Assembly: GCA_051875715.1 (NCBI GenBank)
Contig: JBJEHD010000001.1
Span: forward strand, 1 to 28,166
DNA from: DYCT01 sp051875715
Lineage (GTDB): Bacteria; Bacteroidota; Bacteroidia; Bacteroidales; Bacteroidaceae
Direction: 5' to 3'
DNA: 28,166 nucleotides
Below, piece by piece: positions 6,858 through 13,325 of this stretch (the first letter of the stretch is position 1; every line of letters begins with the position of its first letter). Under the pieces are notes generated by a model. The model did not search any database. It saw nothing but the letters and a program-made list of their open reading frames with translations, and was not told the DNA's origin. The translations under genes and the position numbers were made by a program.

Positions 6858-7670
6858 ATGAAAAAGTTATTTGCAATTCTTGCAGTGATGGGAGTCCTGA
6901 CTTTCGGAACAACTCAGGTGGCTTTGGCACAAGAAGAAGCCGCTCCTGCAACAACAGAAGAACAAGCTGCTCCTGCAGTAGACGAAGCTGCTGCTCCTGA
7001 AGCCGCTCCGGTAGTAGTAGAAGAAGAAGGTGGTATCCACAAGGCATTGAAGACGAAGTTCATCGAAGGTACTGCATCGTTCATGGGCTTGGTTGCCATT
7101 GCATTGGTGATTGGTTTGGCTTTCTGCATTGAAAGAATCATTTACTTGAGCTTGGCTGAAGTAAACACGAAGAAACTCTTGAAGAGTGTGGAAGAAGCTA
7201 TGGAAAAAGGTGACATCGAAGGTGCTAAGGATATCTGCCGTAACACCAGAGGTCCGATTGCTTCGATCTTCTATCAGGGCTTGATGCGCGTTGACCAGGG
7301 CTTGGACGTAGTAGAAAAGTCTGTTGTTTCTTATGGTGGCGTACAGGCCGGCTATTTGGAAAAAGGTTGCTCTTGGATCACGTTGTTCATCGCCATGGCT
7401 CCGTCTTTGGGATTCTTGGGTACTGTAATCGGTATGGTCGCTGCCTTCGATAAGATTCAGCAGGTAGGTGATATCTCTCCGACGGTCGTTGCAGGTGGTA
7501 TGAAGGTTGCTTTGATCACGACTATCTTCGGTTTGATCGTTGCCTTGATTCTTCAGGTATTCTACAACTATATCCTTTCTAAGATTGAGGCTTTGACGAG
7601 CGAAATGGAAGACTCTTCTATCTCTTTGCTGGATATGGTCATCAAATACAACTTGAAGTACAAAAAATAA
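6858..7670 (+). CDS. exbB: ExbB/TolQ/MotA-family proton channel subunit
   Basis: The inner-membrane channel subunit of the Ton energy-transducing complex. It is 270 residues. A cleavable-looking signal peptide spans 1-24 (cleavage after ALA). A low-complexity Ala/Glu/Pro/Val linker covers about 25-57 and should lie in the periplasm. Three membrane segments follow at about 73-95, 173-195 and 216-238, with the large cytoplasmic loop between the first two. The segment APSLGFLGTVIGMVAAF in the second membrane helix is the family hallmark. The long periplasmic N-terminus is typical of Bacteroidota ExbB. It is first in a run of four genes: 13 bp to the 4-TM gene, then two ExbDs. The A-rich leader at 6785-6857 lacks a visible promoter, so transcription may read through the tRNA-Ser gene. 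Confidence 0.95.
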   Translation: MKKLFAILAVMGVLTFGTTQVALAQEEAAPATTEEQAAPAVDEAAAPEAAPVVVEEEGGIHKALKTKFIEGTASFMGLVAIALVIGLAFCIERIIYLSLAEVNTKKLLKSVEEAMEKGDIEGAKDICRNTRGPIASIFYQGLMRVDQGLDVVEKSVVSYGGVQAGYLEKGCSWITLFIAMAPSLGFLGTVIGMVAAFDKIQQVGDISPTVVAGGMKVALITTIFGLIVALILQVFYNYILSKIEALTSEMEDSSISLLDMVIKYNLKYKK

Positions 7671-7683
7671 TCGTTAGGATACA

Positions 7684-8166
7684 ATGAAAATTAAAATTCA
7701 AAAAATATCGGGAAGAATCCTGCTGGCCCTGCTGCTCATTACGCTGGTGTTGCTCGGCATGTTCTTCTTTGGCGGGGAAGCAGACGCTGCAAGCCGTGTG
7801 GTAGCAGACGCAGAAATGTCCCAGCCGGCTTATACGGATGCCTGGATGTATTGGATGTACATCTTGCTGGGCATTACGATTTGTGTGACTTTGGTGGCCG
7901 CTATCTTGAAGTTGGTGGGTAACTTCATCGACTCTCCGATGGCCGCATTGAAATCCTTGGCTGGTATCATCGCACTGGTTGTAGTGTTGGGTGTTACTTG
8001 GGCCATGGGTAGTGAAGAACCTTTGGTGTTGCCGGGTTATGACGGTACGGACAACGTGCCCTTCTGGTTGAAGTTGACGGATATGTTCTTGTATTCTATC
8101 TACTTCATGGTTGGCACATTGGTTGTTTTAATCATTGGATTTAGTGTTAGAAAGAAATTCTTGTAA
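7684..8166 (+). CDS. Four-TM membrane protein of the Exb operon
   Basis: A 160-residue integral membrane protein that I cannot assign to a named family. Four hydrophobic segments are predicted at about 11-30, 56-78, 89-108 and 133-154. The N-terminus is basic (MKIKIQKISGR) and the C-terminus ends RKKFL, so both ends are probably cytoplasmic. The two outward loops, 31-55 and 109-132, are acidic (GEADAAS, EEPLVLPGYDGTD). The gene sits between exbB (13 bp upstream) and the first exbD (33 bp downstream), so it is co-transcribed and likely an accessory or structural partner of the channel. The context is strong; the function is inference. Confidence 0.85.
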   Translation: MKIKIQKISGRILLALLLITLVLLGMFFFGGEADAASRVVADAEMSQPAYTDAWMYWMYILLGITICVTLVAAILKLVGNFIDSPMAALKSLAGIIALVVVLGVTWAMGSEEPLVLPGYDGTDNVPFWLKLTDMFLYSIYFMVGTLVVLIIGFSVRKKFL

Positions 8167-8199
8167 TCGGTTATCCGATAACTTTAAACAGTAAGCAAA

Positions 8200-8790
8200 A
8201 TGGCAAAAAAGAAAAGAACTGTACCTGAGGTCAACTCAAGTTCTACGGCCGACATCGCTTTCTTGTTGTTGATTTTCTTCCTTATCACTACGTCTATGGA
8301 TACCGACCGCGGTTTGGCAAGACGTTTGCCGCCGCCGCCGGAACCGAACCAGAAGCAGGATGATATCATCGTGAAGGAACGTAACGTATTGCCGGTTCGT
8401 TTGAACTCGAACGACCAGTTGATGTGTGGTTCCGACTATATTTCCGTCAAGGAATTGAGAAAGCGTGCAAAAGAGTTTATTGCCAACCCGTATAATGACG
8501 ACAAACTTCCTGAGAAGCACATGAAGAACATTCCGTTCTTTGGTGAAGTCATGGTGACGGAAAAGCATGTCATCTCTTTGCAGAACGACCGTGGTACAAG
8601 TTACCAAGCGTACATTGACGTACAGAATGAATTGGTGGCCGCTTACAACGAGTTGAGAGACGAGTTGGCTCAGGAAAAGTGGCAAAAGGACTACAACCAG
8701 TTGGACGAAGAGCAGCAAGATGCAATTCGTGAATACTATCCTCAGAAGATTTCCGAGGCTGAACCTAAAAACTATGGAGGTAAGAAGTAA
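8200..8790 (+). CDS. exbD: ExbD-family biopolymer transport protein, long form
   Basis: The single-pass stator-like subunit that works with ExbB to harness proton flow for TonB. It has 196 residues. A short basic tail, MAKKKR, leads to one membrane helix, about 17-34 (ADIAFLLLIFFLITTSM), that carries the essential proton-binding aspartate D18. A periplasmic part follows, with a PPPPE stretch near 46-50. It is longer than E. coli ExbD (141 residues) because of a charged region at about 100-196 with YNDDKLPEKH and a final Tyr/Glu/Lys-rich segment. Its stop shares one base with the start of the second exbD (TAATG), suggesting coupled translation. Confidence 0.94.
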   Translation: MAKKKRTVPEVNSSSTADIAFLLLIFFLITTSMDTDRGLARRLPPPPEPNQKQDDIIVKERNVLPVRLNSNDQLMCGSDYISVKELRKRAKEFIANPYNDDKLPEKHMKNIPFFGEVMVTEKHVISLQNDRGTSYQAYIDVQNELVAAYNELRDELAQEKWQKDYNQLDEEQQDAIREYYPQKISEAEPKNYGGKK

Positions 8791-9254
8791 TGGGAAAATT
8801 TAATAAAACAGGTAAACGCGGCATGCCGGCGTTGAATACTTCTTCCTTGCCTGACTTGATTTTTACACTGTTGTTCTTCTTCATGATTGTAACAACAATG
8901 CGTGAAGTGACATTGAAGGTTGAGTTTAAGGCTCCGCAAGGAACTGAGTTGGAGAAGTTGGAAAAGAAGTCGTTGGTTACGTTCATCTATGTTGGAAAAC
9001 CGACTGCTGATTTGCGTAAGAAAATGGGTTCTGAAAGCCGTATCCAGTTGAACGACAAGTTCGCTGATGTAGCCGAAATCCAAGACTATGTAATGCAAGA
9101 AAGAAGCAGCATGAAAGAGGAAGACCAGCCGTTTATGACGGTCTCGCTGAAAATCGACAAAGATACCAAGATGGGTATCGTGACGGATATCAAGCAGGCT
9201 CTTCGTCAAGCATACGCTTTGAAGATTAACTATTCGGCACAACCGCGCCAGTAA
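8790..9254 (+). CDS. exbD: ExbD-family biopolymer transport protein, short form
   Basis: A second ExbD paralogue, 154 residues, close to the canonical length. The N-terminus is basic (MGKFNKTGKRGM). One membrane helix, about 21-40, reads PDLIFTLLFFFMIVTTM and keeps the conserved aspartate D22. The periplasmic domain ends in the typical TDIKQALRQAYALKINYS segment. It starts on the last base of the preceding exbD stop. A strong hairpin terminator follows 24 bp after its stop, closing the operon. The two ExbDs differ enough in sequence and length that they may form a heteromeric subunit pair (inference). Confidence 0.94.
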   Translation: MGKFNKTGKRGMPALNTSSLPDLIFTLLFFFMIVTTMREVTLKVEFKAPQGTELEKLEKKSLVTFIYVGKPTADLRKKMGSESRIQLNDKFADVAEIQDYVMQERSSMKEEDQPFMTVSLKIDKDTKMGIVTDIKQALRQAYALKINYSAQPRQ

Positions 9255-9278
9255 TGGTTGATAGATAAATATGAAAGA

Positions 9279-9303
9279 GGGAGGCATTCTGCTTCCCTTT
9301 TTT
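9279..9303 (+). terminator. Rho-independent terminator of the exb operon
   Basis: GGGAGGC (9279-9285) pairs with GCTTCCC (9291-9297) with one G-U pair around a 5-nt loop, followed directly by six T residues (9298-9303). It lies 24 bp after the second exbD stop. Confidence 0.85.
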
Positions 9304-9310
9304 GTTGTGT

Positions 9311-9387
9311 GAGGCTGTGTTGGCACAGTCTCTAAGATGTTTCAGTAAGCCGATACTGGCGTTGCGGATTGGCAGTTATGACACCCG
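9311..9387 (+). repeat. Intergenic repeat, copy B (short form)
   Basis: GAGGCTGTG (9311-9319) pairs with CACAGTCTC (9324-9332), forming a hairpin. AAGATGTTTCAG, CCGATA and GTTATGACACCCG follow, matching copy A at 3893-4054 in order and orientation. The hairpin loop and about 75 nt of the middle block are missing. The segment lies between the exb terminator and the end of the convergent ppk gene, and abuts the ppk stop codon. Confidence 0.55.
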
Positions 9388-11439
9388 TTACATTTCGTTC
9401 TTCTGCCGGAGGTAATTGTAGAATGCGTATTGGGCACGTACGGTCGGTTGTTCGTTGTGCTTGAATCGATTGTGCAGGCTGGCGTCCAACAGGCAGGCTT
9501 TGCAGTTGTCAGACAATTGAATGTGCAGCATGTCTATCAGTTCTTCTTTGTTTTTGCCTGTGACGGGTACGATGGCCTCTATGCGACGGTATAGATTCCG
9601 TTTCATCCAGTCGGCTGAACCAAGGTAGACAAGCGGTTTACCGTTATTACCAAAACACCAGATGCGGGTATGCTCTAAGAAACTGTCCACGATACGTGTG
9701 ACACGAATGTTGCGGCTGTAGGTTTGCTCCGGTTTCAGGCAACAGATACCTCGTACGATTAAGTCGATTTGTACCCCGGCTTCGCTGGCTCGGTACAATT
9801 CAGCAATCATCTCCGGGTCCTGCAGGGAGTTCATCTTTAGGATGATGCGTCCTCCTTTCCCATGCTTAGCCAAATGTATCTCTTTTTGTATCAAGCGTTG
9901 AAGGGTAGGAATGAGGTTGAATTTGGCTACCAAAAGTTGCTTGAATGAGGGAGTGATAATCTCTTGCTTGAGTACACCGAACAATTGGCGTAGATCGTCT
10001 ACTACATGAGGATTGCATGTGAACAATCCTGTGTCGGCATACAGCTTGGCCGTGTCTTCGTTGAAATTTCCTGTGCTGACAAATGCATAACTGCGTATTT
10101 GTTCTCCTTTCAGATTCTTTCGTAGGACCAGGGCGACTTTGGCATGTACCTTCAGTCCACGAATGCTGTAGATGATGTGTATGCCGGCCCGTTTCATCAT
10201 TTCGGCTGTTTCCAGGTTGTTCTCTTCGTCGAAGCGTGCTTTCAACTCAACAAATACGGTTACTCGTTTCCCATTCTGGGCAGCGGCTATCAGCGTGTTG
10301 ATGACGGCTGAGTTTTCTGCTACCCGGTATTGCGTAATCATGATTTCGCTGGTGGCCGGGTCATGCACTGCCTCATAGAGGAAGTGGATGAAGTGTTCGA
10401 ACGAATGGTAGGGGAAATGGATGAGCAGGTCACGTTGTCGTACATAATGAAAGATTGAACCTTTCTCGTTGAGGCAGTTCAACTTCATGGGGGTAGGCTT
10501 TGGTTGTGCTTTCAGCTCCTTATTGGGATTGGGCAGGTAGCGCAGGTCTTCCAGGTTGAGATGTTTGTCGCCGGGCACGAGTTCGTCGGTTGTGATGCTG
10601 AAGGAATCACATAGGAGGTCGAGCAGGTCCTGAGGCATGTGGCGGTCGTAGACAAAACGACAGATGGCTCCGGTTTTGCGTTTCTTTACTTTGTCCTTCA
10701 CTTGTTCGACGATGTTGCCGGGAAGGGTGTCGTCGATGAGTATGTCTGCATCTCTTGATATCTTGAAGCAGTAGGCGCAGTCCACTTGAAATCCAGGGAA
10801 AACCATGCCGATGTTAGCCTTGATAATGTCCTCGGCAAACATGAGGTAATAGTTCCCGTCCTGCGAGGGGAGTTCGACAAAACGTGGTACCTTCCGGTAG
10901 GGAAGTTTGAACACGAAAACAAACGGCCTTCTCTCTGCTTTGTCTTTTCGATAAAGGCGAACAGCGAGGTATTGGCGGTCGTTTCTCAGGAAGGTGTGCA
11001 CGTATTCTTTCCATATGGGGATAGGTTGTAAGAACGGGAATATCTCTTCGCGGAAGTAGTGCCGAATGAATTCTTGATGGGATGGTTCTACGTTCGGACT
11101 TTGATAGAAGACAATGTGGTTCTGCTTCAAAGCTGGTAGAATCTTCTTTTCGTAGATGCGTATGCGTTCCTCCAACTGCTCGTTGACGATGCGGTTGATT
11201 TCTTGCAACACCCATGTCGCATGGCGTGCCGACTCTTCGTCGGAGCGTTGTCCTGAGGCGATGGCTCGGTGCTCGGCCACACGTATTTGATAGAATTCTT
11301 CCAGATTGGATGAATAAATGGATATGAAGTTGATACGTTCGTACAAGGCAAGCGCATCGTCGTCGGCCTCCAATAACACTCGATGGTTGAATGACAGCCA
11401 ACTGATGTCCCTTTCCAGATATTGATAGTCGTTTTCCAT
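9388..11439 (-). CDS. ppk1: Polyphosphate kinase 1
   Basis: Reversibly transfers the ATP gamma-phosphate onto inorganic polyphosphate. The 683-residue protein matches PPK1 throughout. The N-terminal domain opens YLERDISWLSFNHRVL, followed by the head domain and two phospholipase D-like catalytic domains. The autophosphorylated histidine is H432 in KVHAK, and the second catalytic histidine is H590 in LEHTR, equivalent to E. coli H435 and H592. The STGNFNEDTAKLY segment is intact. The start was set at the ATG at 11437-11439 because AGGAGG lies 7 nt upstream. The in-frame ATG at 11445 would leave only 1 nt of spacing, and the open frame to 11769 overlaps the divergent gene. It converges on the exb operon. 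Confidence 0.96.
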   Translation of the reverse strand: MENDYQYLERDISWLSFNHRVLLEADDDALALYERINFISIYSSNLEEFYQIRVAEHRAIASGQRSDEESARHATWVLQEINRIVNEQLEERIRIYEKKILPALKQNHIVFYQSPNVEPSHQEFIRHYFREEIFPFLQPIPIWKEYVHTFLRNDRQYLAVRLYRKDKAERRPFVFVFKLPYRKVPRFVELPSQDGNYYLMFAEDIIKANIGMVFPGFQVDCAYCFKISRDADILIDDTLPGNIVEQVKDKVKKRKTGAICRFVYDRHMPQDLLDLLCDSFSITTDELVPGDKHLNLEDLRYLPNPNKELKAQPKPTPMKLNCLNEKGSIFHYVRQRDLLIHFPYHSFEHFIHFLYEAVHDPATSEIMITQYRVAENSAVINTLIAAAQNGKRVTVFVELKARFDEENNLETAEMMKRAGIHIIYSIRGLKVHAKVALVLRKNLKGEQIRSYAFVSTGNFNEDTAKLYADTGLFTCNPHVVDDLRQLFGVLKQEIITPSFKQLLVAKFNLIPTLQRLIQKEIHLAKHGKGGRIILKMNSLQDPEMIAELYRASEAGVQIDLIVRGICCLKPEQTYSRNIRVTRIVDSFLEHTRIWCFGNNGKPLVYLGSADWMKRNLYRRIEAIVPVTGKNKEELIDMLHIQLSDNCKACLLDASLHNRFKHNEQPTVRAQYAFYNYLRQKNEM

Positions 11440-11446
11440 AGCCATT

Positions 11447-11452
11447 CCTCCT
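11447..11452 (-). promoter_or_regulatory. Strong Shine-Dalgarno sequence of ppk1
   Basis: On the minus strand this reads AGGAGG, 7 nt before the ATG at 11439. A full Shine-Dalgarno is unusual beside the A-rich, SD-poor leaders of the neighbouring genes, and it decides the start codon here. Confidence 0.7.
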
Positions 11453-11469
11453 TTTATAGAATAGGTCTG

Positions 11470-11500
11470 TTGAAAGGATGCCGTAAATATAGTATATTTG
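11470..11500 (+). promoter_or_regulatory. Promoter of the phosphodiesterase gene, overlapping a divergent ppk1 promoter
   Basis: TTGA (11470-11473) and TATATTTG (11493-11500) are separated by 19 nt, a good Bacteroidota promoter placed 24 nt before the ATG at 11524. On the minus strand, TATATTTA (11491-11484) is a near-match -7 box facing ppk1. The two boxes form a perfect dyad, AAATATA-G-TATATTT (11485-11499). Confidence 0.65.
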
Positions 11501-11523
11501 CACAGACGAAACAACAAAATGTT

Positions 11524-12018
11524 ATGAGAAGAATCGGTTTGCTGTCGGATACCCATGCCTATTGGGATAAAAAATACGTTAAATACTTTGATTCGTGTGA
11601 CGAAGTGTGGCATGCGGGCGATATTGGTTCGATGGAAGTGGTGGATAGATTTCAAGCATTCCGCCCTTTTCGGGCAGTGTATGGCAATATAGACGGCCAT
11701 GACATTCGAAAGACGTTTCCTTTGTTCAATCGTTTCGAAGTGGAGGGAGTCAGTGTGCTGATGAAGCATATCGGAGGATATCCTGGTAAGTATGACCCTT
11801 CGGTCCGAGCCAACCTTTTAGTCCGCCCTCCCAAACTGTTCATCAGCGGACATTCGCACATCTTGAAGGTTTGTTACGACAAGACGCTTGGCCTGTTGCA
11901 TATCAATCCGGGTGCTGCCGGCCTCTATGGCTTTCATAAAGTGAGAACCTTGGTCCGTTTTGCTATCGACGAAGGCAATGTGAAAGACCTGGAAGTAATC
12001 GAACTGGCTGACAAATAG
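11524..12018 (+). CDS. YfcE/MJ0936-type calcineurin-like phosphodiesterase
   Basis: A 164-residue single-domain metallophosphoesterase. The metal-binding motifs are in order: DTH (D9, H11), GD (D33 in HAGDIG), GNID (N55, D57; usually GNCD or GNHD), H82 in KHIGG, and GHSH (H110, H112). Members hydrolyse phosphodiesters such as cyclic nucleotides or bis-p-nitrophenyl phosphate, but the physiological substrate is generally unknown. The start was set at the ATG at 11524 (MRRIGLLSDTH), just before the first motif and 24 nt after the -7 box. The in-frame ATG at 11422 lies inside ppk1. The gene appears monocistronic, with a possible hairpin terminator at 12041. Confidence 0.92.
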   Translation: MRRIGLLSDTHAYWDKKYVKYFDSCDEVWHAGDIGSMEVVDRFQAFRPFRAVYGNIDGHDIRKTFPLFNRFEVEGVSVLMKHIGGYPGKYDPSVRANLLVRPPKLFISGHSHILKVCYDKTLGLLHINPGAAGLYGFHKVRTLVRFAIDEGNVKDLEVIELADK

Positions 12019-12040
12019 CTTTTTCGTGTTGGAAACCTTT

Positions 12041-12077
12041 CAGATGATGGTGGAATAAAAACATCGTCTGTTGTTTG
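12041..12077 (+). terminator. Candidate terminator after the phosphodiesterase gene
   Basis: CAGATGATG (12041-12049) pairs with CATCGTCTG (12062-12070) with one G-U pair and a 12-nt loop, followed by the T-rich TTGTTTG. The T-tract is weak, and its last bases overlap the -33 box of the rfbB promoter. Confidence 0.4.
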
Positions 12078-12105
12078 CTTGAATTCATAGGTTTTCTTTA
12101 CTTTG
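12074..12105 (+). promoter_or_regulatory. Candidate rfbB promoter
   Basis: TTTG (12074-12077) is followed after 21 nt by TACTTTG (12099-12105), which is one base short of the TAnnTTTG consensus. It lies 62 nt upstream of the rfbB ATG. Confidence 0.45.
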
Positions 12106-12167
12106 CATTTTATTTTGGTCAGAATCACGTGGTTCTGGTGTAATAATACTAATTAAAGCAACGAGAC

Positions 12168-13307
12168 ATGAAGACTTATTTGGTAACAGGTGCGGCCGGT
12201 TTTATCGGGGCAAATTATTTGAAATATATTTTGGCAAAGCATGCCGACATCCGCGTGGTGGTATTGGACTTGTTGACGTATGCCGGAAATTTGGGTACGA
12301 TTGCGAGCGACATCGACCACGAACGATGTGAGTTCGTGAAAGGCGACATTGGCGACAGAGAATTGGTGGGGCGTTTGTTCGAGCAATATCAGTTTGACTA
12401 TGTTGTGAATTTCGCCGCCGAGAGCCATGTGGACCGTAGCATCGAGAATCCGCAACTGTTCCTTGTGACAAATATTCTGGGAACACAGAACTTGCTGGAT
12501 GCTGCCCGTCGTTGCTGGGTAGAAGGCAAGGGGGAAGACGGTTATCCAGTTTGGCGAAAGGGGGTTCGATATCATCAGGTTTCAACCGATGAAGTGTATG
12601 GAAGCCTGGGCGCGGAGGGCTATTTCACGGAAGACACGCCGCTTTGCCCCCACAGTCCCTACAGCGCGTCGAAGACGAGTGCGGATTTGATTGTGATGGC
12701 TTATCGCGACACGTATAAGATGCCGGTTAGCATTACACGTTGCTCGAACAACTATGGCCCATATCACTTCCCCGAGAAATTGATTCCATTGATTATCAAG
12801 AATATATTGGAAGGAAAATCGTTGCCCGTATATGGCGATGGCAGCAATGTACGTGACTGGTTGTATGTGGAAGACCATTGCAAAGCTATCGACCTGGTGG
12901 TACGCGAAGGCCGCGAAGGCGAGGTGTATAATGTGGGTGGTCATAACGAGAAACAGAACATTGAGATCGTCCGTCTGACAATCGAAACCATCCACCGCCT
13001 GATGACGGAGCATCCGGAGTATCGCCAGGTGCTGAAACGTAAGGAACTGGATGCCGACGGACAAATCCGTATCGACTGGATGAACGAATCGCTCATTACG
13101 TTTGTGAAAGATCGGTTGGGGCATGACCAGCGTTATGCTATTGACCCGACCAAGATTACGCGTGAACTGGGCTGGACACCGGAAACCAAGTTTGCCGATG
13201 GCATCGTAAAGACCATCGAGTGGTATCTGACTCATCAGGATTGGGTGGAAGAGGTGACCAGCGGCGATTACCAGAAATATTATGAACGGATGTACGCTAA
13301 CCGATAA
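12168..13307 (+). CDS. rfbB: dTDP-glucose 4,6-dehydratase
   Basis: Converts dTDP-glucose to dTDP-4-keto-6-deoxyglucose, the second step towards dTDP-rhamnose and other deoxysugars. The 379-residue extended SDR protein has the NAD-binding GAAGFIG (8-14), the dehydratase signature T140-D141-E142 (VSTDEVYG) and the catalytic Y165xxxK169 (PYSASKTSAD). The conserved NNYGPYHFPEKLIPL and DWLYVEDH segments are also present. It is slightly longer than E. coli RmlB because of short insertions, including a charged one at 263-300. The usual partners rmlA, rmlC and rmlD are not nearby. The ABC-F gene starts 18 bp after its stop, so it may head the long + strand operon to 19205. Confidence 0.96.
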   Translation: MKTYLVTGAAGFIGANYLKYILAKHADIRVVVLDLLTYAGNLGTIASDIDHERCEFVKGDIGDRELVGRLFEQYQFDYVVNFAAESHVDRSIENPQLFLVTNILGTQNLLDAARRCWVEGKGEDGYPVWRKGVRYHQVSTDEVYGSLGAEGYFTEDTPLCPHSPYSASKTSADLIVMAYRDTYKMPVSITRCSNNYGPYHFPEKLIPLIIKNILEGKSLPVYGDGSNVRDWLYVEDHCKAIDLVVREGREGEVYNVGGHNEKQNIEIVRLTIETIHRLMTEHPEYRQVLKRKELDADGQIRIDWMNESLITFVKDRLGHDQRYAIDPTKITRELGWTPETKFADGIVKTIEWYLTHQDWVEEVTSGDYQKYYERMYANR

Positions 13308-13325
13308 AAAAGGAACAAACTCCTT

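Noticed and set aside
6936..7030. Repetitive GAAGC/GCTCCT-like sequence in exbB considered as a DNA repeat
   Set aside because: It encodes the Ala/Glu/Pro-rich periplasmic linker of ExbB; the repetition follows from amino-acid composition.
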